This document shows positions 23,009 through 35,775 of a DNA stretch of 64,000 nucleotides, in pieces. The translations under genes and the position numbers were made by a program. The notes below the pieces were generated by a model, which ran no database searches, was not told the origin of the DNA, and saw nothing but the letters and a program-made list of their open reading frames with translations. The first letter of the stretch is position 1. Every line of letters begins with the position of its first letter. The stretch is from Trogon surrucura. Its lineage: Eukaryota; Chordata; Aves; Trogoniformes; Trogonidae. The DNA lies in NCBI GenBank assembly GCA_020746105.1, contig CM036618.1:2418001-2482000 (forward strand). The letters are read 5' to 3'.

Positions 23009-25368
23009 ATTTCTTTTCTTGTCCATAATGACAAAAAATGGAGTGTACTCTCTTGTGCTTATAGGTAGGAGTGGGTTCTCTGTGAGCTCGTGGTAAAATG
23101 CTGCTCGGAATGAATCCAGTTTTGTGTGACTAGACGGTGTCAAATCTGTCATGAAGATAGTGTAAGCCCGTGTCTCTGCTCTTTTTTCATCAGCGTAGGA
23201 AATAAAAGTCACGTAAAGGCAGCGATAAAGCTGTAGTGCTGTGAATGTGATCATGGCAGTTCTCGGGAGGAGCCGCGTTCTTGCTCTTCTTGTGATTTTC
23301 ATTGAGCGCGGAGAAAATCTGCGGACGTCACGAAGCTGAAGGAGTAATAAATTGTTATGAGAATACGATGAACACCTCTTGGAGTGATCCGCACGACTTG
23401 TAAGCTGTGGTCCCACAAAGCGGGTGTGAGACGAGCCACGCCGAAGTTTTATGGCGGGGAGAAAGCAGCGGGGCTGTGCCTGCGAACGGGGCTCTGCCCG
23501 GGAGAAACCGTCGCTGGGGAAAGGTCCTTGTGGTGGCACTGAGCAGCAAAGGCCACTCAGGTTCCCAGAGTGGTAGCACGGTGAGAAGTGCTTCGTGCCA
23601 TCCATGGGCATGTGAACTGGGAAACAGGAATGACGGATGTTTGTATTTCCAAAAATACCAGTGAAATGGCTTATTTAGCTCCGATATCTATGTTTTAAAA
23701 TAGGCATGGGAAAAGCTAGAAGACTTAGAGAACAAGCAGCAGGGCGCTGTTTGGAGCAGAGAGGAAATACCTAGAACTGGAAGGGAATTTTTTTGCTACA
23801 TCTGTGTGTTTTATCTGCCTGTGGAAGAAGGAGACGACTTCTGTGCTGAGACAGACTCTAACGTGCCTCTTGCTCTTCTTTTGAAGCAGCTAATCTGCCC
23901 CTGCTGAGCATCCCTCCGCTTGCGCCCTGATTCTTTGTGCCACCCGGCTGGTTTGAGGTGAGCAGGGTTTGCAGTATCCCCAACAGGGGGCTCTTGACGT
24001 CAGGTGGAAAGGGATGAGCCAGCCACAGAGAACCTTCCTGTGAAGGTTTGTATTCTCCAGTTCCTTGCTGGGAAATCAGTTGGTTTTGCAGAGGAAACTT
24101 TTGCAGAGTTGAGGTTTGTAGAGGAAACTAACAGTTTATCCCTATTATTCCTTTTAAAACTCCTTTCTTGAGGTGGGGTCGTAAAATCTTCCACTTTCTC
24201 GCTGCTCTACAACAACAGGTTTTAATTTCGCTGTTTGCATGAATTTGTTTGCTGAACTGGAATCTGGATAAGGACTCTCTGTGGGTTTTTTGGGTTTTTT
24301 TTGTTGTTGCCCCCCCACCTCCCAACCCTTCCTGCCTTACCCTCTGCAGTCTGCACTGTAACTCTCACGTTACCCCAAACAGTGCTTCATTGCCAGCTCC
24401 GTTGTACGTGTTCTTTTCCAGAGTATTAATATGCTGGGGTAGCCTCTCTTCTCAAACGAGGCATAAACAATTCCGACAGCAAACGCCATAGAGCAAGTGC
24501 AGTTAATGGACCCAGATGGTTATGGTGCCAGTTTTATGTGACACGTTGCCTGCATTAGCCTGGGAAACTTTCCGCTATTAAATATCGAAGAGCTCTCGTT
24601 CATGTTGTTCCTGTTGGACTTCGGCATCTCCTTGGTACCGCAGGTGTGGGGGAGAAATGCCTTCTGCCTCACCTTGTGCGATGTCTCCACCCCAAACGCA
24701 GTCAGCTCAGCAACTTGGGAGGAGAAGAGACCCTTGGGAGAGATGCCAGCAGAGGAGCAGATGGATGAGCAGCCACTGGAGCTGTGGATCTGAGCTCACG
24801 TCTTGGCCGCGTCGGCCTTGTGCTCAGATTGCGTCGGGGCATCGTACGCCGGGAAGGATTTCCACAGGCATATTTCTGTATTAGGTTATTCATCTACCTT
24901 AGTGCGAGAGAATGAGCTGAAGTAACCGTGCTGAAAACACATTTTGGATATATGCAATAGCATGCCTGACAGGGTGAAAAATAATGATGGGGCAGGCACG
25001 TGGGGGAAGGAAAATACCAGCCCGAATGAGAGCCTTGAAAGAAAATAGCAAGTGCGTGTGGCAGTCCAGAAGGGGTGAGATGACAGCAGATGGGGTGTTT
25101 TTGTGACCAGGGGGTAAAGGAAAAAGCTTTTCAGTGGACACGGCGAGGATGAGCAAAAGAAAATGGATGGTGGGTAGTGAAAAGAGGTCAGAAAAGAAAA
25201 CAGAGGTCGTCAAATATCCCAAGATGCTCTTTCGTGCCCTGTGTTTCACTCGCCTTCCCCAGCCCCTGCTACCGTGGGTTGCTCCAGACCACCCGTGGCC
25301 CCAAATCCTCCATCCTCGTTCCCTGCAAGGGAGAAGGAGAGCTCGTCTGTGTCTAAGGTGCTGTTCTG
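23009..25368. other. Unique non-coding sequence
   Basis: No gene is supported. The 202-codon minus frame at 23003-23611 has no domain I recognise and partly overlaps CR1. A T-rich and C-rich patch lies at 24280-24320. Confidence 0.45.
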
Positions 25369-25455
25369 AATCACAGAATCGCAGAATGTCCGGGATTGGA
25401 AGGGACCTCGAAAGATCATCCAGTCCAATCCCCCTGCCAGAGCAGGAACGCCTAG
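25369..25455 (-). mobile_element. CR1 LINE 3' stub, young subfamily
   Basis: AATCACAGAATCGCAGAATG followed by GGATTGGAAGGGACCTCGAAAG and CCCCCTGCCAGAGCAGGAACG, then an abrupt end at 25455. It matches the tail of the copies at 17486, 47533 and 57960. Confidence 0.92.
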
Positions 25456-26679
25456 ATTAGAATTTCCAGGAGGATGTAACTGTTACTTGTTAGTGTCAGA
25501 GCTGGGGAGGCCGGGAGGAGAGCATTCGCCCTGGGAGCTGCGCTGGATTCCCCGGAAAGCGGAGGAGCCCTCCTGGGCATCTCTCCGTTGCTGCTCTCCT
25601 GCACCAGCCGTGCCTCGCTCTGCCTTCAGCCCCTGTTCTTGCTGCCTTCTCCCAACCCTGCATCCCAAAGATGTCGCACGTGGTTCCACGGGAACGTTCC
25701 TCCCATTGTAACAGCCCGGATCTTTGTGAGGACAGCTTGTGCATTCCGGCAGTTCCACCTCCAGCGCTTGGTGCTGTGGCTTTGGTGCGGTCGCTCAGGG
25801 CAAAGTTTTCTTACTTTTCGAAGCGATTTCTTACCCGCGCATCGAGGCTCTCTCTAGCAGACATCTGTCACTCGCTTTCCTCCCGTGGGCAGCAGCGGCG
25901 AGGCGCGCAGTTAAAGGTCGATGGCGGGGTGAGCGGCAGATGTCGATCAGCGTTGTCTCCGCGGCGTGTGCGCTGGTCTGTGCCAAGCGCAACCCCGTTT
26001 GCAAAATAACCGAGGGCAGGAGATGGGAGCGACACAATAAAAATACAATTTAAGTGCTCTTTTAAAAAAGGATGGCAGCAAACTTGTGTTTCAAAGGATG
26101 GAGGGACCCTTACCCGCTGAATACATCGTGCCATGCAGATTCCTGTGGTCGTGGAGGACCTTTGGGAGCTCCAGCTCACCGAACGGTAACACATCGAAGA
26201 AGTGTCCGTGGGGCTTGGAGTACAAACCTGTAGTATGCAGATGGCACAGGGAGCTCACAAAGCTCGGAGTCCATGCCCAGGGAACAGATACTCCCTCGCT
26301 GAGAGACCATCTGACAGCCTCCTCCTTTTAGATGACTCTTTGCATCAAAGGTGACCTGGAAAACTTCTTTTGATACTTGTTCTAAAAAAAGAAAAAGGCT
26401 TCCAAACTTAACAATCTCCATGTACAGCTACAAGAACAATTCCTCTGCTTAAAAGATCCTTCCTTGCAAAGTAAGTTTGGCTTGTCTTCCCAGACCTGGG
26501 GGTGTGGTTGCCTGGCACCAGGGGCATCTTTAGCTCTGGCCGACATCGAGCTCTCCTAGCACGGTGCCCGTGTGTGCTGCTGGGGACATGGAGGGACCCA
26601 CAGCGAGTGGGCAGCTGAGAACAACCCGTTCTCCGGTACTTATTGCGTAGTATTATCTGCCCTCTCATAAACTGGAGGG
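25456..26679. other. Unique sequence with a CpG-dense patch at 25785-25990
   Basis: Between 25880 and 25980 I count about 15 CpG in some 100 bp, clearly denser than the flanks. This could be a small CpG island, an unannotated alternative promoter or first exon, or just GC-rich intron. No open frame with a domain. Confidence 0.45.
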
Positions 26680-27452
26680 AAGAGGGACCTTGACAGGCTT
26701 GAGGGGTCGGCCTGCGTGAGCCTCATGAAATTCAAGGTCAAGTTGCAAGATCATGGCCTTGGGTTGGGGGATTCCCAAGCGCTAACCCAGGCTGGGGATG
26801 AGGGGCTGGAGAGCAGCCCCGCAGAGAAAGGCTGGGGGGGTACCGGTGGACAAAAAACTGAACACGTCCCAGCAAAATGTGCTTGCAACCCAGAAAGCCG
26901 ATCGCGTCCTGGGCTGCACCCAGAGCCGCGTGGCCAGCAGGGTGAGGGAGGGGATTGTACCCCTCTGCTCTGCTCTGCTGAGACCCCCCTGCAGCTCTGT
27001 GCCCAGCTCTGGGGCCCTCAGCACCAGAAGGACGTGGAGCTGTTGGAGCGGGTCCCGAGGAGGCCACCAAGATGCTCAGGGGGCTGGAGCAGCTCCCTGT
27101 GAGGACGGGCTGGGAGAGCTGGGGCTGCTCAACCTGGAGAGGGCCTCCAGGGAGACCTTACATTGACCTTTCAAAAAGCAGAGAGTACTTAGAAGACTAA
27201 GAGAAGGACCTTTTAACAAGTGACAGAACCAAAGGGTGATGATTTTCAACTGAAAAAGGGTTGATTTAAATTGGACGTAGGGCTTTATTTTGACAGCGAG
27301 GGTGGTGAGACCCTGGCACAAGCTGCCCAGGGAAGCTGTGGATGCCCCAGCCCTGGCAGTGTTCATGGCCAGGGCAACCTGACCTAGTGAAGGGCACCCC
27401 TGGACTAGATCGTCTTCAAAAGATCTTTCCAACCCAAACCACTTGGTGGTTC
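26680..27452 (+). mobile_element. CR1 LINE copy, old and diverged
   Basis: From AGAGGGACCTTGACAGGCTT through CTCATGAAATTCAAGG and GGACGTGGAGCTGTTGGAGC to AACCCAAACCACTTGGTGG. Several indels break the frame (fragments at 26716-27102 and 26798-27166). The tail AGATCTTTCCAACCCAAACC is of the older CR1 type. Confidence 0.9.
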
Positions 27453-28562
27453 CATCTTCTCAGCTGGGGTTGATTGTGGTGTTTGGTGGTTTTGTCTCTG
27501 TGGTGACAACGGTGGAGTTGCTGAGGCTTTTGGTGCAGGTATAATTTGGGAGTCTTAATGCTGTTCTGAGGCTTCTGTCTCTACAGGTAAAACTATCTTT
27601 TAAAGCATCAGTTTCTGCAGAAAACCTCAACTCTGTAGTAGAGGCACTTCTGAGGCACCAAATAACTTGGCTTAAGCCTCAGGCAGCGTGAGTTGGGCTC
27701 TCGCTGCAACTCAGTCTGTAACCAAGGTCTTGAATTCAGTCTTACTCTGTCTGGTACCCAAAGCAACGCCCTGCTCTGACCAAGAGTGCCCCAGTTTGTT
27801 CTGCCCTCCCACAAAGGAACGTCCCCGTCCCTTTTTCCAGGTTAGTTTTCATAACGGGATCTGGCAGCAAGTCCCCTGCCAGGCGAGCAGTCCTCAGCGA
27901 GCAGTGGGCTGTTCTCTGCCCTCCGGTCCCGTGGCGTTTGGTGTGGTGGGATGGTGATGACGACCAGCAAGCATCTCTTACTAGCTTGGTCTCCTGGAGA
28001 GAAGAGGTTGGGTTGGTCCATGAGTGCAAGTTCAAGGAACAGCTGATGGAAATTGAGTTGCTTTTTGATTGTCCGTCGAGAAGAGTCCGGCAGAACCTCG
28101 AGGTGGTGCTTGGACAGGAAGCAGACGCCTGCGGTCTTGAGCATCTTCAAAACCTTTCTCCTTTTGCCAGAGCTGTTTGAGGTTTCCCTGGGTTGAGTCT
28201 GCGCCAGCCACGCTGTGCTCCGGTCCTGAACTTATTCCCTTCAGGGGCTGGCAGGGCAGGGAGGCAACGTTACCTGCCCTCGATTGGTGGGGCAGGGCTG
28301 GGCATGGCAAAACAAACACCCTGGGGACACCCGGTGTCTCCGCACCATCTCCTGGGACCGGCTCTGGAGGAGGTGACCGCCCCAACCTGCTTCTCTGCCA
28401 GGTCCCTCGCATGTGCCAGCAGCATCTCGGCGAGCCATGACCCAGAGGAGCTGGGTTAATTAGTACAAGGTCTCCTTCAGCACTTAATTACAGCGTGTGT
28501 TCTCGGTGTCTGCACCGAGAGCCCCTCTCATGCTACCGCGCTTGATTTTTGTCCAGAGGGCC
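27453..28562. other. Unique non-coding sequence
   Basis: No gene is recognised. 28180-28440 is GC-rich with overlapping open frames in several frames and on both strands, a sign of composition rather than coding. Confidence 0.45.
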
Positions 28563-29192
28563 GTGCCCTTGTGGCCAGGAAGGCCGATGGCATCCTGGGG
28601 TGTATTAGAAGAGGGGTGGTTAGTAGGTGGAGAGAGGTTCTCCTGCCCCTCTGCTCTGCCCTGGTGAGACCCCATGTGGAATATTGTGTCCAGTTCTGGG
28701 CCCCTCAGTTCAAGAGAGACAGGGAACTGCTGGAGAGAGTCCAGCACAGGGCAACTGGGATGATGGAGGGAGTGGAGCATCTCCCTGGTGAGGAAAGGCT
28801 GAGGGAGCTGGGGCTCTTTAGTTTGGAGGAGAGGAGACTGAGGGGTGACCTCATTAATGTTTATAAATGTCTAAAGGGTGAGTGTCAGGAGGATGGAGCC
28901 AGGCTCGTCTCGGTGACAACCACTGATAGGACAAGGGGTAATGGGCTGAAACTGGAACAGAAGAGGTTCCGCTTAAACTCGAGAAGAAACTTCTTCTCAG
29001 TGAGGGTGCCGGAGCCCTGGCCCAGGCTGCCCAGGGAGGGTGTGGAGTCTCCTTCTCTGGAGACATTCCAGACCCGCCTGGACACGTTCCTGTGTAGCAT
29101 TATCGAGGCGTTCCTGCTCTGGCAGGGGGATTGGACTGGATGATCTTTCGGGGTCCCTTCCAATCCCTGACATTCTGTGATTCTGTGATTCT
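28563..29192 (+). mobile_element. CR1 LINE copy, young, ORF2 C-terminal frame open
   Basis: It starts in GTGCCCTTGTGGCCAGGAAG and ends at GTGATTCTGTGATT. A single frame runs 28571-29143 ([20 protein letters not shown], ending LLWQGDWTG). Closest to the copies at 17486, 35068 and 37545. Confidence 0.96.
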
Positions 29193-29509
29193 ACGAAGCG
29201 GCACGTTCCCGGAGCGCTGCCGGCTCCCACCGCCGGGAGAGTCACCACACGTGTGTCTGTGTGTGTGTGGGTTTTGGCAGAGCTGCAAAAATTGGCGCTT
29301 GCCCCGTGTTCCCGAGCCACATCCCGTTCTGTCGAGTGAGAGTAACGTCGCAGAAAGTCCCCGTCCCTGTGAGGGAACAATTGGGGAGCAGTCAGCAGCT
29401 GGTGACTTTCGAACAGCCTCTGCTGGTCCAGCCAGTTCTTTAAAGGCTGGGGGGTTGGGGGTCTTTACATTTTTATTATATTGTTTTAAATGGCAGCTTG
29501 CTAAGGGCT
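29193..29509. other. Unique non-coding sequence
   Basis: Contains a short GT-rich run near 29252-29270; otherwise nothing is recognised. Confidence 0.4.
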
Positions 29510-29965
29510 AAATATTGTTGTGACAGTGCCTCGAAAATCCTTAAGCTGCTTGAATCACTCCAAGGAGCCAGAGCAATAAAAGAGCTAGAATAAAACGTAT
29601 CCCGCAATGTCCTTCACTTCTGCTGACAACTGCAGTTTTAAATTACTGGTGCAACCTTTTAGCATAGCTAGCTTGTAAAAACTAATAAAAAATAAAATTA
29701 AGTTATAACAGCTACTTGCCACTGCTTCTCTGCCGAGGAGCAGGGAGAAACTACCTGCCTTTTTCAGGTAAGCCTGTGCTAGGGTACTTTTATTGCTCTT
29801 AATATTATATTCTGATCGCTGTCATTAATATATGCTGTGACGTTTACATTATATAAGTTCCACAGTGTTTATTACAGGAGGGGCTTTGCTTTTATCATAA
29901 GGTAGCATTTATCTCAAGAGCACCCTCATTTCTTCAGAGCTTACATTAGAATTATCCTTTAAAAA
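29510..29965. promoter_or_regulatory. AT-rich block, candidate conserved regulatory element
   Basis: This block differs sharply from its GC-richer flanks. It is dense in AT-rich factor-type cores: TAAATTACTG, CTAATAAAAAATAAAATTAAG, CATTAATATATGC, TTTATCATAAGG and TTATCTC. It lacks repeats and open frames. The texture is that of a vertebrate conserved non-coding element, but conservation itself is not visible here, so this is only a candidate. Confidence 0.3.
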
Positions 29966-31238
29966 AAACCAACTAAGCTCTCAGGAGAGTGTTTCGTGTA
30001 ACTGGTGGGAATTTGGGCATCCCGTTCCCACGTTCTTGGGTCCTTTGCCCCAAGCCTCCAGAGCTTCGGGGACCCAGAATAATTTGTGACCTTGAAAAAA
30101 CACCAAGCAAAATGCCAAGGAACTTAACCAATTTTGTAAACTGTAGGGAATCAGAGCTTGCAGTAAAGCATTTCCACACCTCGTAGAGCCGGCGAGGGTT
30201 GTGTACGGGTGCTGGGATCATGTAACGCGGCGAGCGTTGAAGCGTGTGTTTTACAGGGCCCGTTGGAATGGAATCCAGTAACATCTTCACTCGTGATCTC
30301 GGGAGAGCTGTGGAAAGAGCTTTGCAAGCCGGGGAGGAGCCGCGGGATAGAGGGGTCGTGCCTGTTAGTTCCCATTTCTGCAAAACATCTCGTAGCCTCG
30401 TGCAGGTGGAAACGTGCCACGTCCTGCAGCCTGCCAAGAGAGAAGAGCCACGCTCACAATATGTTTCCTTCTTTGTAGCCCAGAGATGTAGGCACTTGGG
30501 AAACGTTTTCGTAGCCAAAGTGAGAAGGATGGAGGCAGCCTTTATAAGCAGCTGCCGCTCTGGGCACCAGAGCCCAGCCCCAGCCCCCGAGGACGAGCAC
30601 CGGGGAGCGGCGGTGGAGCTGGGACTGCGAAAGGCCACGGGCTGATAGTCCCGAACCCTTGGACTGTGGTTAGCAAAAGGTATTATTCTGTTTTTCGTTT
30701 TCCATAGGTTTAGCTGCTGAGATCAGAGTTGTTTGCTGCAGAAGCGTGTTGGAGGGGATTTGAGCTCAGGAAAAAGCTGGATGAAAAAAGCCCTGTGAGT
30801 TACTGATCTTGAAGCTGGAGGCAGTGGATGGAGCTCATGGTGTGTCATACGACGGGCCAACCCGGATGGCTTGCAGGGTTCCCCTTTGACCTTGGCACTT
30901 GCAGAATAAAGTAGCTGATTGTTTTATTTTGATTTATTTTATTGTGGAAAATGGTTGAATGCATGTGAGTTGAGCGCTGTCGGTTGCTGTCATGGAAATG
31001 TTGTCTGTGGAGGGAGCCGAGAAGGGCTGCGAGCTGGCTTTGAGCTGATGGAGCGTGGAGCTGGTGACCCGTGTGTCATCACATTTCGCTGCGAAGGATT
31101 TGAAACATCCCTTCTCCAGGTTGTCTTGTTTAGAGGGAGGTGGTAGCAGCAGTGTTTGTAAAGAAAGCATTTTGATCCTTTACTGCTGCAGGTCTGCTCC
31201 TGTAGCTTGTACTGACTCTTCATGAAGCAAAGTGTACT
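29966..31238. other. Unique non-coding sequence
   Basis: The minus strand is open for 221 codons at 29973-30638, the longest open frame outside CR1 and EXTL3. It begins with GTG rather than ATG, has no recognisable domain, and lies in a GC-rich patch where stops are rare. I do not call it a gene. Confidence 0.45.
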
Positions 31239-31576
31239 CGTTAATGTTTATAAATATGCACACGGGGAGTGTCAGGATGACAGAGCCAGGCTCTTCTCAG
31301 TGATGTCCAGTGGTAGGGACAAGGGGCCATGGGTGCAAACTGGAACCATAGGAGGTTCCACAAAAACATTAGGAAAAGCTTGTTCCCTGTGCGGGTGCCG
31401 GAGCCCTGGCCCAGGCTGCCCAGAGAGGGTGTGGAGTCTCCTGCTCTGGAGACTTTCCAACCCGCCTGGACACGTTCCTGTGTGGCTGCCCTGGGTGACC
31501 CTGCTCTGGCAGGGGGTTGGACTGGATGATCTCTAGAGGTCCCTTCCAACCCCCAACATCCTGTGATTCTGTGATC
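31239..31576 (+). mobile_element. CR1 LINE 3' fragment, 338 bp
   Basis: It starts TTAATGTTTATAAATATGC and ends CATCCTGTGATTCTGTGATC. The C-terminal ending ([20 protein letters not shown]) groups it with 4909, 41750, 51203 and 55689. One frameshift separates the frames at 31222 and 31329. Confidence 0.95.
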
Positions 31577-34549
31577 CCTGGCTTTGGGTAACGGGCCAGG
31601 GTTTGGTGGAGTGAAGGTAAAGCATCAAATTCAGGTGAGAGAGGCTCAAAGTTCATTTTCTTGGTGTTCCTGCAGTGGAAGGGATTCAGGACCAGGAGCC
31701 CAGGTCATCAAAGCTTTGCTTGGGGAATTTTGGCCAGTTTGCTTTTTATTACGAGTGCCCTGCGCTCCCTTTCTGAGTCTCTACTGCGCTGAGGAAGATG
31801 CAGGAGGTGAGGATGTGCCTCATTGCTCCAGGCATCGCAGCACCCGAGGAGGTATCCTTTGCCTTGGGCCTAATCCCGTGCCTGTCTCCTCGGCTTGTGT
31901 CCTCCGGCCTTCGGTACGGAGATTTCAGACCTAAAAGCAACGAAGTTGTGAATCTCTTGTTTGGAGACGGTGTGGAAGGAGCGTTTTTAGCCGACGCGTT
32001 TGTAGGCAGCTTCTCTTGCACGATTCCTCCGTTTGACGGGTGATGCGTTTCTTAAGTACACGTGGCTTTGTTCATATTTTTACATTAACCAGGAGAAGAA
32101 CCCTTGAGATCATCATTGGGGAAAAAGAAGTAGTGAAGGAGTCGATGTGTGATGCAGGACAGGTCTGAGCCAAGGTGCAGAAGGTAAAGCACAAACGAGG
32201 GCTGCAGTGTCCCTCTGCTCCTTGCCTGCTGTTGGATTGCTTCTTCCCTCGCTGTATTTTGACAGCCTACCAAAACCATCTCTGCACTCCTCAGCAACGC
32301 TCTCCCTCCTCCCCACAGTCAAGTTAAAGTAAAGGTGAGGTGGGGAAAGCTTGTAAAAGTTGGGCAACGCCGTTGTCACCCGTGGAGTTTTAATCAAGCC
32401 CCTTACGTATATTTTTGGCCATCAGCTCTCATTTAATCATCTATTATTTGCTGGAAGTTGAGCCAAATTCAGCTGGCGGAACTGCATTTCACAATATTCC
32501 GGTTTCAACGGATTCAATTCCCATTTTAAAAGCCGTGTTGAATGTCACCGATGGTCTGAGCTCCCTGGGTGCCTCAGGATCCTGCCTCCACGATCCGAGA
32601 TCTTTTCTCCTTGGGCAAATTCTTGTCCCAAAACGCTTTCTAACCGAGGTGACTTCACCGTGTGAGGCTTAGTCCGTGGGTGCCGATGCGCAGCGGTTTG
32701 CGGGGGTGCGTGGCTGACCGGGAACCGCAGGCGATCTCGCTGCAGAGGCTGCACATTGCTGCCAGCAGCACGTTTCTCCTCCAGTTTTCCTCTCGCTCCC
32801 CTAATGAAGCCAGAGGATGGGATTTTGTGCCCTGCGCCGGGTTCCTTCAGGCAAACTCTGGAGCGTTGTCAAAACTGCTGACGAATTTGGGCTTGAGCAA
32901 AGGTGTGAAGCGAAGTGGCTGGAGCGCGGCGTCACTTCTGCCTCTGCCAGGGAGAGCTGGTTTCTGGCAGAGGGACACAAAGGCACCGAGAGGCAGTTGC
33001 ACCCTACGCGAAGCTGCTCCGAGAGCCCGGCTTTTTGGGTGGAAGGTTGTTCCTGGGAGCTACTGCAGTTATTCAAGGTGGGATTTGGCTGCCAGATCTT
33101 ACCTCGTGCTCGTAGGAGAACTTGGATGAAACGTAGTGGCCCGCGATACATCGAGAAGCAGGTGAGGTGCTCTCAAGGTCCTCTTGACCTTGAACCCTAC
33201 TCTTTGTGAAAAAAGTCACAGCTCCATCTCTAATGACACGTGACCGGTTCAAGCCCCTGTTCTGACTTGCTGTCAAAAGATTTCTCTAGGAGCGCCGCGT
33301 CCTTGCGTGTCCTGTTGGAGGCATCTGGTCCGTATATCCTGGGGTTCCCCAGCTTCCAGCAGGCTTTTAGCAACCGTGCTGGTGATTTCTTTCCTTCAGG
33401 AGATCCGACCATGCGGGATGGTGTTTACCGTATGGGATCGCGGCAATCAAACCGTGCTGGCGTTCTTTTGAGTTGCCTTTTTTTCATTTTTATGTTTTTT
33501 TTTGACCTGTTAGCGCTCTCCCTACCTCTAACAACGTATCAGTGCGTCTTGGGGATTTTTTTTCCTGCCTTGTTCGAGTGAAAGAATGAACCCCTTTTGA
33601 TTTATTCCAGAGCAGCCCTCGAGCGCGGCTCCTTTGAGAGCCTGCTGACTTTGAGTTCAAAAGATCTCACGTCTTTGAGGCCAGGCTGTGGTCTTCCACC
33701 TTGCCTCAAAGTTAAACTGAAAGAGAAAATTCTCTTTTTTTTTCTTGAAAAGAGAGAAAGAGGGAAGAGGAGAACACTGCATAAAGGAATCAGTCTTACC
33801 TGCAGCAGAAGAGAATGCCGACGTGCAGAATTTCAGGGTAAAATCTGGTTGGTTAGCGAAGGCTTTATTTTCAAGCACCTAGCTCGTTGTTTAATAAGTG
33901 TTCCGTGGAGATAAATGCTTCCTTTTGAAGCCATGCTGTTGGCTGGCTGAAATCCAGCCTGTCATCCTACACAAAAAGCATTTTTTGGTGTTTAAACCGC
34001 TCTGTTAACCGTGGTGGCTAGAAATGGTAGTCCCGATCCTCGGGTTCCTGCAGATCTGGGTTTTACACGCGCTAATTCCCGCGTCTGGTCTTTATGTCCA
34101 CCACAGGTAGGAGTGTTGGTCACTGCCGTAACTGCCTTGTTGCTTGGTTGATATTTTCAGCAACAAACGCTGAAAGATAGGCTGAGAGCGTCGCAGTTGG
34201 ATGTTTAACCTTAACATCTACCTCAGTCTCTAACAATTTATTTCCTTGCTGCCCAACTCGAGGCGTTTGGAGGTGGAAGCTGCTCGAACGTGGGCTTTGG
34301 TGCACACGCCGAGCAAGAAAGGCTTGCCTTAAACATGGATTTCTAATGCTTGGCTTCTAACGTTATCCTCTGGAGCGATAATAAATGTGTCCAACAGTTG
34401 CTGTGCATATCAAATGACCCGTCTTGACGTACCAGAGGGGTTGCACGTGGTTAATAGCTTGAAATGCCTGTTATACTGGATACTGTGGTGAGGAATGTGT
34501 AGCATTTAGTCCTATACCAAAGGTGAGCTGCAGACAGCTCTGTGGCACA
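31577..34549. other. Unique non-coding sequence
   Basis: About 3 kb with no gene or repeat I can name. Open frames up to 155 codons (32662-33129) overlap others in alternative frames and carry no signature. 33475-33575 and 33720-33760 are T-rich. Confidence 0.45.
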
Positions 34550-34602
34550 TATCACAGAATCACAGGATGTTAGGGCCCTCGAAAGATCATCTCGTCCATC
34601 TA
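34550..34602 (-). mobile_element. CR1 LINE 3' stub
   Basis: ATCACAGAATCACAGGATG, then CTCGAAAGATCATCTCGTCC; about 50 bp, with part of the GGAAGGGACC box lost. Confidence 0.8.
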
Positions 34603-35067
34603 GTGTAGGTATTTTTGTGCCTATATAGAGCAAAATCCGTGTGGAAGAGCTGTTCTGTGCCAGCTCTCTTCCACAGGGCCTCGTTTAGTTCCGGTTCTTG
34701 CAGTCATTGCTACAGCTGCATCCCTGCAAGGGCAGAGGTAAGAAACGGAAGACCCTGCTTTTACAAACCAGCTCTTCTGAGCGAGGTGACCTTGGCTCTG
34801 CTTCTCGCTTGGGAACTCAGCGGTGCACGGGGAAGGAGATGCTGACGGGCGCAGCGAAGGCTCGGTCAGACCCCGGCAGGAGATAAACCACAGGTCAGGT
34901 TGGTGAGGTTTTAATTACCAGAGAGCTTGTCAGGCTTGCTGGGTGAAATGTGAGTGCTCTCCCAACCCTATGTGTATTGAATATGTACCTGGGAGGAGGC
35001 ACGTCTGTATACATATAAAAACTCTGATGTTGGTTTACTGTACCGGGGAGAAAACTAACCTTTCATA
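34603..35067. other. Unique non-coding sequence
   Basis: No gene or repeat recognised. Confidence 0.4.
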
Positions 35068-35775
35068 AGTTGGGGAATGACTTATTAGAGAGCAGTGTAG
35101 GGGAAAGGGCCCTGGGGGTGCTGGGGGGCAGCAGGATGGCCATGAGCCAGCACTGTGCCCTCGTGGGCAAGAAGGCCAAGGGCATCCTGGGGTGTGTGAG
35201 AAGGGGAGTAGCCAGTAGGTGGAGAGAGGTCCTCCTGCCCCTCTGCTCTGCCCTGGGGAGGCCACATCTGGAATCTTGTGTCCAGTTCTGGGCCCCTCAG
35301 CTCCAGAGGGACAGGGAACTGCTGGAGAGAGTCCAGCACAGGGCAACTGGGATGATGAAGGGAGTGGAGCATCTCCCTGGTGAGGAAAGGCTGAGGGAGC
35401 TGGGGCTCTTTAGCTTGGAGAAGAGGAGACTGAGGGGTGACCTCATTCATGTTTACAAATATCTAAAGGGTGAGTGTCACGAGGATGGAGCCAGGCTCTT
35501 CTCGGTGACAACCAGTGATAGGACAAGGGGTAATGGGCTGAAACTGGAACAGAAGAGGTTCCGCTTAAACTCGAGAAGAAACTTCTTCTCAGTGAGGGTG
35601 CCGGAGCCCTGGCCCAGGCTGCCCAGGGAGGGTGTGGAGTCTCCTTCTCTGGAGACATTCCAGACCCGCCTGGACACGTTCCTGTGTAGCATTATCGAGG
35701 CGTTCCTGCTCTGGCAGGGGGATGGGACTTGATGATCTTTCGAGGTCCCTTCCAATCCCTCACATTCTATGATTC
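35068..35775 (+). mobile_element. CR1 LINE copy, young, ORF2 C-terminal frame open
   Basis: From AGTTGGGGAATGACTTATTA to the tail CACATTCTATGATTCTT. The frame 35070-35732 is uninterrupted for 220 codons ([20 protein letters not shown] to FLLWQGDGT). It starts within the segment just downstream of the RT core, so it is not autonomous. Confidence 0.97.

Noticed and set aside
29973-30638. 221-codon minus-strand open frame
   Set aside because: GTG start, no domain, no splice context, GC-rich patch; chance opening is the simplest explanation.
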